Below are positions 8,115-16,344 of a stretch of DNA of 48,340 bases, in pieces (within the stretch, counting starts at the first letter, position 1; each line of letters begins with the position of its first letter). Origin of the DNA: JBBDNV01 sp040877415 (lineage in GTDB: Bacteria > Planctomycetota > Planctomycetia > Pirellulales > PALSA-1355). A model generated the notes under the pieces. That model was not told where the DNA came from. It saw only the letters and a list, made by a program, of their open reading frames with translations, and searched no databases. The position numbers and the translations under genes are program-made. The DNA is taken from positions 1 through 48,340 of the forward strand of contig JBBDNV010000199.1 in assembly GCA_040877415.1 (NCBI GenBank), written 5' to 3'.

Positions 8115-10076
8115 ATGAATATCCTGGCCGAATTGCAAAACCGCTTTCGCGCGGCGCTCGTGGACCTGGTGGACGAAACGGCCGAGATGGTCGCGCTGGT
8201 GCGCCCCAGCGGCGATCCGAAGTTCGGCGACTATCAGGCCAATTTCGCCATGCCCCTGGGTAAGCGTTTGGGCCGGGCGCCGCGCGACGTGGCCCAGGAA
8301 GTCGTCGAGCGGCTGGATGTCGACGACATCTGTGAACGGCCCGAGGTGGCCGGACCGGGCTTTATCAACCTGCGCGTGAAAACCGCGTGGCTCGCCCGCG
8401 CGGCGGAAAGGGCGTTTGCCAGCGAGCGGCTCGGCGTGGAACCGGCCAAAGCGGCGCGCACGTACGTGATCGACTACTCGGCCCCCAACGTCGCCAAGCC
8501 GATGCACGTGGGCCACATCCGCTCGACCGTCATCGGCGACGTGCTCAAACGCACGCTGCGCTTCCTGGGCCATCGGGTCATCGGCGACAACCACATCGGC
8601 GACTGGGGCACGCAGTTCGGCATGATCATTTTCGGCTACAAGCACTTTCTCGATCCGGCCGCCTATCGGACCAGCGCGGTCGAAGAGCTCGGACGGCTGT
8701 ATCGCCTGGTCAATGGTCTGGTCGAGTACCAGGAAGGCCGTGTGGCATTGCCCAAGCTGCGCGACGAGGTCGAACAGCAGCGCGCCCTGGTCGCTCAATC
8801 GGCCGGCGCCGCGGGTGAACAGCCCAAAAGCGCCGACAAAGCGCGGCGCCGGGCCGAAGCGAATCTGAAGGAGCTGGAATCGTCGCTGGCGGCTCTCGAG
8901 GCGCGCATTGCCCAGGTGGACAACGACCCGGCGCTCGCGAATCTCGCCGCCGCCCATCCCGACGTTGCCGCTGCCGTGCTTGCCGAAACGGCCAGGCTGC
9001 ACCACGGCGACGCCGAAAACGCGCGGCTGTGGCGCGAGTTTCTGCCGCCGTGCCTCGAGGATATTGAGCGGATTTACCGTCGGCTTGACGTGACGTTCGA
9101 CGTCACGCTGGGTGAAAGTTTCTACAACGACCGGTTGGCCGCGGTCGTCGACGATCTGGTGAAGCGGGGCATCGCGCGAGAAAGCGACGGCGCAATCTGT
9201 ATTTTTGTCGAGGGGCAGGCCGCGCCGCTGGTGATCCGCAAGCAGGACGGCGCCTTTTTGTACGGCACGACCGACCTGGCCACGATCCAATACCGGGTTG
9301 AAACCTGGCAGCCGGACGCGATTCTGTACGTTGTGGATCACCGCCAAAGCCTGCACTTCGAACAACTCTTCGCCGCGGCCCGGCTGTGGGGCTACCGGGA
9401 CCTGGTGCTCGAACACGTCGCTTTCGGCACCGTGCTTTCCGACGATGGGCGACCCTTCAAGACCCGCTCGGGCGACACCGTGGGGCTGGAAGGTCTGCTG
9501 GACGAAGCGGTCCGCCGGGCCTACGACGTGGTCAGCGCGAGCGACGAGAGCAAGCCCACCAGCGGCGAGATTCCGCCCGAGCGGAGGGGCCTGATCGCCG
9601 AAGTGGTGGGCATCGGCGCCCTGAAGTATGCCGACCTGGCCGTGAGCCGCACGAGCGACTACACGTTCAGCTACGATCGCATGCTGGCGATGAACGGCAA
9701 CACGGCCACGTACATGCAATACGCCTATGCCCGGGTGCTCTCGATCTTTGCCAAGGGCGAAGTGGACGTGGACGCCATGCGCGCAAGCGGCGCGCGGATC
9801 GAGCTGGCCCATCCCGCGGAACGCGCGCTGGCGATCGGGCTAGTGCAACTGGCCGAAGCGCTCGAGTTGACAGCGTCGGAGTATCGGCCCAATTACCTGA
9901 CGGCCTACCTGTTCGAATTGGCCAACCGCTATTCGACCTTTTTCGAGCAATGTCCGGTGCTCAAGGCTCCCACGGAACAATCTCGCGCCAGCCGGCTGCT
10001 CGTCTGCGATCTGACGGCCCGCACGCTGCGGCTGGGCCTGGATCTTTTGGGCATCCAGGTGGTGGAGAAGATGTAG
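8115..10076 (+). CDS. argS: Arginyl-tRNA synthetase
   Basis: This 653-residue class I synthetase charges tRNA-Arg. The N-terminal Add-1 domain recognises the tRNA elbow (FGDYQANFAMPLGKRLG). The HIGH-type motif is PMHVGHIRST (129-138), followed by IGDNHIGDWGTQFG. The catalytic core continues with YGTTDLATIQYR, YVVDHRQSLHF and PFKTRSGDTVGL, the last in place of KMSKS, as is common in ArgRS. The DALR anticodon-binding domain includes YMQYAYARV and ends at LDLLGIQVVEKM. The protein is about 75 residues longer than E. coli ArgRS. The extra length is a charged, coiled-coil-like stretch at about residues 215-275. ATG 8115 fits the family N-terminus. Confidence 0.96.
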   Translation: MNILAELQNRFRAALVDLVDETAEMVALVRPSGDPKFGDYQANFAMPLGKRLGRAPRDVAQEVVERLDVDDICERPEVAGPGFINLRVKTAWLARAAERAFASERLGVEPAKAARTYVIDYSAPNVAKPMHVGHIRSTVIGDVLKRTLRFLGHRVIGDNHIGDWGTQFGMIIFGYKHFLDPAAYRTSAVEELGRLYRLVNGLVEYQEGRVALPKLRDEVEQQRALVAQSAGAAGEQPKSADKARRRAEANLKELESSLAALEARIAQVDNDPALANLAAAHPDVAAAVLAETARLHHGDAENARLWREFLPPCLEDIERIYRRLDVTFDVTLGESFYNDRLAAVVDDLVKRGIARESDGAICIFVEGQAAPLVIRKQDGAFLYGTTDLATIQYRVETWQPDAILYVVDHRQSLHFEQLFAAARLWGYRDLVLEHVAFGTVLSDDGRPFKTRSGDTVGLEGLLDEAVRRAYDVVSASDESKPTSGEIPPERRGLIAEVVGIGALKYADLAVSRTSDYTFSYDRMLAMNGNTATYMQYAYARVLSIFAKGEVDVDAMRASGARIELAHPAERALAIGLVQLAEALELTASEYRPNYLTAYLFELANRYSTFFEQCPVLKAPTEQSRASRLLVCDLTARTLRLGLDLLGIQVVEKM

Positions 10077-10085
10077 GGCAGGCAC

Positions 10086-10157
10086 CAGGTCAGGCACCCC
10101 GTTCCTGACAGACCGAAGGTTTCGCAGACGAGTGTCAGGCATGGGGTGGCTGACCTG
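10086..10157. terminator. Long inverted repeat between convergent genes, likely bidirectional terminator
   Basis: Two 25-base arms, 10086-10110 and 10133-10157, are reverse complements with three mismatches, one of which would be a G-U pair in RNA. The loop is 22 bases. The element fills the 93-base gap between the argS stop (10076) and the stop of the PIN-TRAM gene (10170). There is no clear U-tract, so factor-independent termination is uncertain. Confidence 0.6.
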
Positions 10158-10169
10158 CGCATCAGCGCC

Positions 10170-11192
10170 TCAGGCCTTGGCGAGTTGCTCGTAGCGGCCG
10201 AAGATCATGCGGCCGGCGCTGGTTTGCAGGACGCTGGTCACGGCGATCTTGACTTGCTGGTTGATGTGGTCGCGGCCCCCTTCCACGACGATCATCGTGC
10301 CGTCGTCCAGGTAGCCGACGCCCTGGCCGGCTTCTTCACCGTGCTTGACGATGCGGACTTCCAGGTTTTCGCCGGGCAGCACCACGGGCTTAAGCGCGTT
10401 GGCCAGGTCGTTCAGGTTGATCACGCCGACGCCGTGCAGGCGGGCCACCTTGTTGAGGTTGTAATCGTTGGTGACGATTTTTCCCTGCAAATACTTGGCC
10501 AACAGCACCAGCTTCATGTCGACCGACTGGCCGGCGAACTCGGGCAGCTCGCGATCGTAGATCTTGAAATCGACGTCGTGGTTGTTGCTCAAGCGGTTGA
10601 GAATGTCGAGTCCTCGGCGGCCGCGGCTGCGGCGCAGCTTGTCGGAGCTGTCGGCGATGGCCTGCAATTCGGGAATCACGAACCGCGGCAGGATCAATTG
10701 GTTGTCGAGGATCTTGGTTTCCACGACGTCGGCGATCCGCCCGTCGATTACGACGCTCGTGTCCAACACGTACGGCTTGAGCCCCTTCACCTCTTTGACG
10801 AACTCGACGTACGGGATGATAAAGCGAAAATCGTCCTTGGTTTGCAAAAGCACGCTGATGCACATGTAGCACAGCACCGCGCCGAGCATCAGGTCGAGAT
10901 ACGGCAACAGCGGGTGCGCAAGCGGCAACGTGGCACTCAGCGCGAGCCGCAGCACATACGTCAGAAACAGCCCCACGATCAGGCCCAGGTAGACGGCCGA
11001 AATCGTGTCGATCCGCTTGCGGCGCACCAGCGTATCGATCGCGATCACGGCGGCCGCCAGGATCAACACGCTGCCGAATGCCAGCCAGGGGAGATAGGGG
11101 GGATCGCGCGAGAGGGCGTCGGATCGAATCAGTTGCACTCCCACGCCCGCGGCAACCAGAATGAATACAACTCGCAGGACAATCAGCCCCAT
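10170..11192 (-). CDS. Membrane-anchored PIN and TRAM domain protein (YacL-like)
   Basis: This 340-residue protein resembles Bacillus YacL and planctomycete/cyanobacterial relatives. Four hydrophobic segments occupy about residues 3-21, 36-55, 63-83 and 96-116. They are followed by a PIN nuclease domain with YVLDTSVVIDGR (141-152, acidic D144), LPRFVIPEL and IVTNDYNLNKVA. A TRAM-type RNA-binding segment starts near LPGENLEVRI and runs to the C-terminus. The family is assumed to be a membrane-associated ribonuclease, but its target is unknown. ATG 11192 is chosen because it directly precedes the first membrane helix; the upstream open frame is not protein-like. It is the last gene of a same-strand run from the liv operon, about 100 bases after the dGTPase-like gene. 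Confidence 0.9.
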   Translation of the reverse strand: MGLIVLRVVFILVAAGVGVQLIRSDALSRDPPYLPWLAFGSVLILAAAVIAIDTLVRRKRIDTISAVYLGLIVGLFLTYVLRLALSATLPLAHPLLPYLDLMLGAVLCYMCISVLLQTKDDFRFIIPYVEFVKEVKGLKPYVLDTSVVIDGRIADVVETKILDNQLILPRFVIPELQAIADSSDKLRRSRGRRGLDILNRLSNNHDVDFKIYDRELPEFAGQSVDMKLVLLAKYLQGKIVTNDYNLNKVARLHGVGVINLNDLANALKPVVLPGENLEVRIVKHGEEAGQGVGYLDDGTMIVVEGGRDHINQQVKIAVTSVLQTSAGRMIFGRYEQLAKA

Positions 11193-11295
11193 GGTTTGGC
11201 ACGCTCTTTGGAGGGGACAGGAGGGCGAAAAAAGGACCGGCGGCTTTATTGTCAATTCTAGGTTGCGCTTTTTCAGGTTGCCAGTCCCGGGATTT

Positions 11296-12411
11296 TCAAG
11301 GGGCAAAAAGGCGCTCAAATTCGCGCCGGGCGTAGCGGTCAGTCATGCCGGCCAGGTAGTCGCCGACCGTGCGGCGCAAACCGGCCGCGGCGACCCGCTG
11401 GCGAAATCCTGCGGGCAGGAGCTCGGGCCGGGCCACGTAGCCGTCGAACATCGCTTCCAGCGCCGTTTGAGCCTGGCAGCGATGCGTAAGCACGTTCGGA
11501 TGCCGGTAGACGCGCTCGCGCAGGAACGCCTCGAGCTGGTGTTTTTGCGCGGCAAGCTCGCCGCCGGCCACGATCACCGGCTCCGACTGGCGCGCCTGCT
11601 GGGGGCTGTCGATCGAGCCGTCGGCCAAACGCGCGCGGGCGCGCGCGAGCAAATCGCCGACTTGCCAATCGATCAGCTCGTGGAGCACGGCGCGCCGCAG
11701 CTCGATAGCCGACAATCCGGACGCGCGCCCGCGCACGCGCTTGGCGGCCGCGGCCCACAGCGGCGTGGCCAGCATTTCGTCGAGCGAAACCAGGTCCAGC
11801 TCCAGCGCGTCGTCGGCGTCGTGCGTGTCGTAGGTGACGCTGTCGGCCGCCTCGACAACCTGCACTTCCAACAGGGGCGACGGCAAGCTGGGCCGTTTGA
11901 CGATGCGCGTCTCCTGGCCCGCAAGCACCTCGCGCGTGAGATTGAGCCCCGGAAAATCGTGGTAGCGCGTTTCCAGCTCGCGCACGATGCGCAGCGCCTG
12001 GGCGTTGTGTGAAAAGCCGCCTTCGGCGCGCAGGCACCCGTCGAGCGTGTCTTCGCCAGCATGCCCGAACGGCGGATGCCCCAGATCGTGCATCAGCGCA
12101 AGGGCCTCGATCAGGTCTTCGTTGAGCGCCAGCGCCCGGCCGACCGTGCGCGCCACGCAGACCACTTCGATCGTGTGCGTCAGCCGCGTGCGGTGGTAAT
12201 CGCCCAGCTCTCCGGTGAACACCTGCGTCTTGGCGCTCAGCCGGCGATAAGCGGCACTGTGGACGATGCGATCGCGGTCGCGCTGGAAGGGTCCGCGATA
12301 GGGGTGCTCGGGCTCGGGATGCGCGCGCCCGGCCGATTGGGCACTGTGCATGGCATACGGCGCCAAGATGGCCCGTTCGCGGGCGTCGATCGATGCGAAG
12401 GCAGGTGTCAT
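11296..12411 (-). CDS. Deoxyguanosinetriphosphate triphosphohydrolase-like HD protein
   Basis: This 371-residue HD-domain protein belongs to the Dgt-like family, which hydrolyses dNTPs to the nucleoside and triphosphate. Metal-binding and family motifs are RRLSAKTQVF (57-66), RTRLTHTIEV (H79), ALMHDLGHPPFGHAGE (HD pair 108-109) and the later VTYDTHDADDAL. It matches the shorter dGTPase-like form rather than the longer E. coli Dgt. ATG 12411 is used. A repeat element lies upstream, between this gene and the HIT gene. Nucleotide-pool control is the likely role; preference for dGTP is not established for this branch. Confidence 0.9.
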   Translation of the reverse strand: MTPAFASIDARERAILAPYAMHSAQSAGRAHPEPEHPYRGPFQRDRDRIVHSAAYRRLSAKTQVFTGELGDYHRTRLTHTIEVVCVARTVGRALALNEDLIEALALMHDLGHPPFGHAGEDTLDGCLRAEGGFSHNAQALRIVRELETRYHDFPGLNLTREVLAGQETRIVKRPSLPSPLLEVQVVEAADSVTYDTHDADDALELDLVSLDEMLATPLWAAAAKRVRGRASGLSAIELRRAVLHELIDWQVGDLLARARARLADGSIDSPQQARQSEPVIVAGGELAAQKHQLEAFLRERVYRHPNVLTHRCQAQTALEAMFDGYVARPELLPAGFRQRVAAAGLRRTVGDYLAGMTDRYARREFERLFAP

Positions 12412-12463
12412 GGCCTCGAGCGCGGCGGATGGTCGCCATGCTTGCTACAGCGTGCGAAAAAAA

Positions 12464-12526
12464 GGGAAAGGCACCGAGCGAACGCTTGTTCCTTGTGAAA
12501 ACCGGCGGTGCCCGGAGCCAGTCCCC
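12464..12526 (-). repeat. Dispersed imperfect palindrome, copy A
   Basis: The left arm GGGAAAGGCACCGAGC and the right arm (plus strand GCCCGGAGCCAGTCCCC) form an imperfect hairpin. The centre contains GTGAAAA. The element is nearly the same as copy B at 24382-24445 and related to copy C at 43233-43318. It begins one base after the stop codon of the minus-strand HIT gene, so it would be its 3' untranslated hairpin, and it precedes the dGTPase-like gene. Confidence 0.75.
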
Positions 12527-12527
12527 T

Positions 12528-13085
12528 TTATTTTGACGGGCCCTTGCCGGATGGCGATTGGGCCTCGTGGAGCATCTCCCACAGGGCGTCGAGCGCTTGC
12601 GGAATGACGCGCAGGCCCGCCACCGCCGGCATAAAGTTCGTGTCGCCGCTCCAGCGCGGCACGACGTGCCAATGCAAATGCCCCGGCAGGCCGGCGCCGG
12701 CCACTTTGCCCAGGTTCAAGCCGACGTTGAACCCTTCGGCCTTCATGAGCCGCTCGAACAGGGCGACGTATTTGGCGATCAGCCGCTGCAAGTCGAGGTG
12801 TTCCGCTTCCTCGAGTTCGTCGAGGCGTCCTTTATGGTTCAAGGGGGCCAGCAGCAAATGCCCGTTGTTGTACGGAAACCGATTGAGGATCGCGACGGAT
12901 TGTTCGGTACGCTCGGCCACGAGATTGCCGCGATCGTCGCTGCCGGCCACCGCCTGGCAAATGAAACACGCCTCATCGGCGCCCGGCAGGAACTTCACGA
13001 GGGCGCGCTGGGCGGTTTTCGCCGCGGCCTCGCCGCTGACGTACGCCAGCCGCCAGGGAGCCCAAAGCTGTTCGTTTCGGGACAA
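12528..13085 (-). CDS. HIT family hydrolase/phosphorylase
   Basis: This protein has a histidine-triad domain that cleaves or phosphorolyses nucleotide phosphoanhydrides, as in Ap4A phosphorylase-like and HIT hydrolases. The triad is HLHWHVVP (136-140 in the 185-residue form). Other family blocks are EQLWAPWRLAYV at the N-terminus, CFIC (a zinc-type pair) and NGHLLLAPLNHKG. The start TTG 13085 is chosen because it lies three residues before the conserved NEQLWAPWR opening and has GGGGAA just upstream. A further in-frame TTG at 13166 would add 27 residues. It lies close behind livF on the same strand, but a role in amino acid transport is unlikely; read-through transcription is the simpler explanation. 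Confidence 0.88.
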   Translation of the reverse strand: MSRNEQLWAPWRLAYVSGEAAAKTAQRALVKFLPGADEACFICQAVAGSDDRGNLVAERTEQSVAILNRFPYNNGHLLLAPLNHKGRLDELEEAEHLDLQRLIAKYVALFERLMKAEGFNVGLNLGKVAGAGLPGHLHWHVVPRWSGDTNFMPAVAGLRVIPQALDALWEMLHEAQSPSGKGPSK

Positions 13086-13183
13086 GGCGAGTTCCCCTGC
13101 GCTGGCTTTGTGCGTAGCACCGTGGATGGCCGCACGAAGTCTATTCCGCGGTGCGGCCGGGGACAAGATCAGTGGCCGTTTTG

Positions 13184-13897
13184 CTACTGGCCCAGGTACG
13201 CGTCTTGCACGCGTTTGTCATTGAGTAAGTCGCCGGCCGTGCCGGTGATCGTGATCTGGCCCATTTCCATGACGTAGCCGCGGTGCGCGAGTCTGAGCGC
13301 CATCCGCGCGGCCTGCTCGACGAGCAGGATCGCAATGCCTTCGGCGTTGAGCTTGCGCACCGCTTCGAAGATTTTCACGACGATCAGGGGCGCCAATCCC
13401 AGCGAGGGCTCGTCGAGCAACAGCAATTTCGGACGTCCCATCATGGCCCGGGCCACGGCCAGCATTTGCTGCTCGCCGCCCGAAAGCGTGCCGCCGGCCT
13501 GATGCCGGCGCTCGGCCAGGATGGGGAACAATTCGAAGGCGTGCGTCATGTCGCGGGCAATGCCTACTCGGTCGGTCCGGGCGAAGGCGCCCATCTGCAA
13601 GTTTTCGAGCACGGTGAGGCGCGGAAAGATCTTGCGTCCTTCGGGGGCCTGGCAGATTCCCAGGCGCACGATCTCGTGCGGAGGCAAGGTGTGGATTTCG
13701 CGGCCTTCCAGCGACACGCGCCCGCGGCGGGGGCGCAGGCAGCCGGAGATTCCCATCAAGGTCGAGGTCTTGCCGGCTCCGTTGGCTCCGATCAGGGCCA
13801 CGATTTCGCCCGGCCGGACTTCGATCGAAATGCCTTTGAGCACCTCGATCGGCCCGTAGCCGGCGTGCACGTCTTCCACGGCCAGTAGCGCCGCCAT
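13184..13897 (-). CDS. livF: Branched-chain amino acid ABC transporter ATPase LivF
   Basis: This 237-residue ATPase subunit has Walker A GANGAGKTS, Q-loop CQAPEGRKIFP, signature LSGGEQQML, Walker B LLLLDEPSLGL and switch LVEQ. EGRKIFPRLTVLENL identifies the LivF branch. Its ATG overlaps the livG stop by one base (TGATG), which implies translational coupling. It has normal LivF length, in contrast to its enlarged partner LivG. It should form the ATPase pair with LivG beneath LivH and LivM at the inner membrane. Confidence 0.94.
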   Translation of the reverse strand: MAALLAVEDVHAGYGPIEVLKGISIEVRPGEIVALIGANGAGKTSTLMGISGCLRPRRGRVSLEGREIHTLPPHEIVRLGICQAPEGRKIFPRLTVLENLQMGAFARTDRVGIARDMTHAFELFPILAERRHQAGGTLSGGEQQMLAVARAMMGRPKLLLLDEPSLGLAPLIVVKIFEAVRKLNAEGIAILLVEQAARMALRLAHRGYVMEMGQITITGTAGDLLNDKRVQDAYLGQ

Positions 13898-15219
13898 CAC
13901 GTCACCTCGTCGCTGCCCAGGTAGGCGGCGATGACTTTGGGGTCGCTGCGCACCGCCTCGGGCGTTCCTTCGGCGATCTTGACGCCGTATTCCAGCACCG
14001 CGATACGGTCGGAAATGCCCATCACCACGTTCATGTGATGCTCGATCAACAGCACGGCCAGTCCGCGGTTGCGAATCTGCTCGATCAAGCGGTTCAGCTC
14101 GACCGACTCCGCGGGGTTCATGCCGGCCGCTGGTTCGTCCAAGAGCACCAGTTGGGGATCGGTCGCCAGCGCTCGTGCGATTTCCAGGCGCCGCTGATCG
14201 CCGTAGGGAAGATTCTTGGCGAGCATCGCCTGCTGGTCGGCCAGGCCGACGAAGTTCAATAGCGCCGTGGCCGTGCCGCGCGCTTGCTTCTCCTGCCGGC
14301 GAATGCCGGGCAGTTCGAGCGCCATGCGGAGCACGCCGCCGTGGAACTTGCGGTCCATGGCGGTGAGCACGTTTTCCAGCACGGTCATGTTCTGGAACAG
14401 GCGGATGTTTTGAAAGGTGCGGGCGACGCCGGCGCGGGAAATCACCTCGGGCGTGCGCCGGGCCCGGCTCCAGACGGCCAGCGTGCCGGCCGCGCCCACG
14501 AGCAGGCCGCCCACGAGGGCCACGATGGCATTGCGCCTCAAGGCCGCCGGCTGGGCGGCGATGGCGGCGTACTTTTCCAGGACGGCCCGGGCATCGCCCC
14601 GGGAGTCGAAAGTCGCCAGTGGCTCGCCGCCGCCGGGATCGGGCACGATCCATTGGCCGCCGGACTCTTTGAGCTGGCCGGGGCCGGCGGAAGCCGCGAT
14701 TAGTTTCTCGAGCCGGGCTTGAATCTGCTCGGCCTCGGCGCGCGTGTTGGAATATCCCAATGTCTGCCGTCCGTCGGCCGTGCGCACCGCCCAACGATTG
14801 CCGCGCATCGGTTCCAGGGCCAGCGAGCCGGCCAGATAGTTCCAGACGTCCTGCCAGGCGGCCCGATAGGAGAACGGCTGGCCGGGGCCCGCGTAATTGC
14901 GCTTGATCGTGGCCCGCCACAGGGAGTCGACGTTGACGGCCACGATCGCCGCGGCCAGTCCGGTGGCGAGACCCACCATCACGGCCGCGGCGGCCACTTT
15001 CCAGGTGAACGGGCGCTCCAGCGGCCGGCCCCGGAATTCGATGCGGCCGCCGGTGGGTTCGTAGATGCCGGTGATGACGTTGAAGACGGTCGTCTTGCCC
15101 GCCCCGTTGGGGCCGATGATCGAAAAGATCTGGCGATCGTCCACGGCGCAATCGAGCCCGTCGACGGCCGTCAACCCGCCGAAGCGAACCGTCAGTTTGT
15201 CGAGTTTCAAAAGCGGCAC
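13897..15219 (-). CDS. livG: LivG-type ABC ATPase with a membrane-spanning insertion
   Basis: This is the second ATPase of the branched-chain amino acid importer, but with 440 residues instead of about 255. Core motifs are present: Walker A GPNGAGKT (36-43), Q-loop ARTFQNIRLF (266-275), signature LPYGDQRRLE (337-346), Walker B LVLLDEPAAGMNP (357-369) and H-loop LIEHHMNVVMG. About 190 residues (67-256) are inserted between Walker A and the Q-loop. The insert has two strongly hydrophobic stretches (about 75-96 and 231-250) flanking a polar loop with two similar W-V...A-A-type units (142-174, 189-217). The reading frame is unbroken and codon use is the same as around it. It starts with GTG 15219 directly after the livM stop, with GGGAG upstream. 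Transport activity is inferred from the intact motifs and the operon. Confidence 0.93.
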   Translation of the reverse strand: MPLLKLDKLTVRFGGLTAVDGLDCAVDDRQIFSIIGPNGAGKTTVFNVITGIYEPTGGRIEFRGRPLERPFTWKVAAAAVMVGLATGLAAAIVAVNVDSLWRATIKRNYAGPGQPFSYRAAWQDVWNYLAGSLALEPMRGNRWAVRTADGRQTLGYSNTRAEAEQIQARLEKLIAASAGPGQLKESGGQWIVPDPGGGEPLATFDSRGDARAVLEKYAAIAAQPAALRRNAIVALVGGLLVGAAGTLAVWSRARRTPEVISRAGVARTFQNIRLFQNMTVLENVLTAMDRKFHGGVLRMALELPGIRRQEKQARGTATALLNFVGLADQQAMLAKNLPYGDQRRLEIARALATDPQLVLLDEPAAGMNPAESVELNRLIEQIRNRGLAVLLIEHHMNVVMGISDRIAVLEYGVKIAEGTPEAVRSDPKVIAAYLGSDEVT

Positions 15220-16344
15220 TTATCGGACTCCCGCGGGCGCCGGGCCGGACGCATCGTGCGCCGTGGCCAACTCGGCTTCGATACGCCGCGAGGGGAGCAG
15301 GCCCTCGGGCCGGAATCGCATCATCAGGATCAAGGCCAGGCCAAAAATCATCAGCTTCCAGTTGCTGAACGTCAGAAACCGATTTCCGTTCGGGTTGATA
15401 TCGGCATCCTGGATCAGGCCGTCGAGCACCGGGGCGACGACGTTATCGAACCCGATCAGCAAGAGCACGCCCAACAGCGTTCCGCGGACGCTTCCCAGCC
15501 CGCCCAGGATGACGCAGCACAGCATGAGCACCGAGCGATTGAAATCGAACGCGTCGGGTCCGGCCGTGCTGGTGAGCGTGGTGGCGTAGAGGCAACCGGC
15601 CATTCCGGCCAGGCCGCAGCCCAGCGCGAACGCCGAGAGTTTGACGCGCGCGGCGTTGATTCCCATGCAGGTGGCGGCCAATTCGTCTTCGCGGATGGCG
15701 ATCCAGGCCCGCCCCAGCCGCGAGCGCTCCAGATTCCTCAACAGCCGAATCACGGCCACCAGCAGGCCGAGCGCCAGGAAATAGAAGAGCCGATAGTCGA
15801 GCGCCCAATCGGGCTCGATGCCCAGCAAGCCGAGGGGCCCTTCGAGCGCGCGGGGCAGTTCTGGAGGCGGGACGGGGTTGAGTCCGCGCGTGCCGGCCGT
15901 GATTTCCTCGAGGTTGCGCAGCGTGAAGCGCGTCACCTCACCGAACCCCAGGGTGACGATCGCCACGTAGTCGCCGCGCAGGCGCAGCGTCGGAGCACCC
16001 AGCAAAATGCCCAACAGCGCCGCGCCGGCGGTCGACAGCACCAACGTCAGCCAGAATGGAAACTGAAAAGGATAGGCCGGCACGGCGAGAATGCCCGCGA
16101 TGTACGCCCCGATGCCAAAAAACGCCGCGATGCCCAGGTGCAGGATCCCCGTGTAGCCCACCACGACGTTGAGGCCCAAGGCCAGGATCGCGTAAATGAA
16201 GAGGTACGTCAGTTGCATGCCGATCGAGATCCCGGTCCACTCGAACAGCACGTGCTCCGGATACACCAAAAGCGGATAGAGCACGAGCACGGCCAAATAC
16301 AAGGGCCACGCCGGCGCGCGTTGGGTCCAGCGGGGCGCCGTCAT
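15220..16344 (-). CDS. livM: Branched-chain amino acid ABC transporter permease LivM
   Basis: This 374-residue polytopic permease has the LivM signature regions ALGLNVVVGYTGILHLGIAAF, then APTLRLRGDYVAIVTLGFGE, and the EAA-like cytoplasmic loop RAWIAIREDELAATCMGIN. The C-terminal MRFRPEGLLPSRR is typical. Its ATG overlaps the livH stop by four bases (ATGA). It ends with TAA immediately before the GTG of livG. It pairs with LivH to form the membrane channel. Nothing in the permease itself is unusual, so the change in this transporter is confined to LivG. Confidence 0.94.
   Translation of the reverse strand: MTAPRWTQRAPAWPLYLAVLVLYPLLVYPEHVLFEWTGISIGMQLTYLFIYAILALGLNVVVGYTGILHLGIAAFFGIGAYIAGILAVPAYPFQFPFWLTLVLSTAGAALLGILLGAPTLRLRGDYVAIVTLGFGEVTRFTLRNLEEITAGTRGLNPVPPPELPRALEGPLGLLGIEPDWALDYRLFYFLALGLLVAVIRLLRNLERSRLGRAWIAIREDELAATCMGINAARVKLSAFALGCGLAGMAGCLYATTLTSTAGPDAFDFNRSVLMLCCVILGGLGSVRGTLLGVLLLIGFDNVVAPVLDGLIQDADINPNGNRFLTFSNWKLMIFGLALILMMRFRPEGLLPSRRIEAELATAHDASGPAPAGVR

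Noticed and set aside
7263..9812. An 849-codon open frame on the minus strand, antisense to rsfS and argS
   Set aside because: It runs opposite two clearly recognised genes (RsfS and ArgRS motifs), and its own sequence is low-complexity His/Arg/Gly-rich without any family motif. High G+C makes long antisense frames common.
11205..11245. A fourth copy of the dispersed palindrome near GGGGACAGG at 11214
   Set aside because: Only the first nine bases of the left arm match and no right arm is present.
14452..15021. The LivG insert as an intein, a mobile element or an assembly error
   Set aside because: No intein splice-junction or endonuclease motifs, no repeats at the borders, the frame is intact, and composition is like the host gene.
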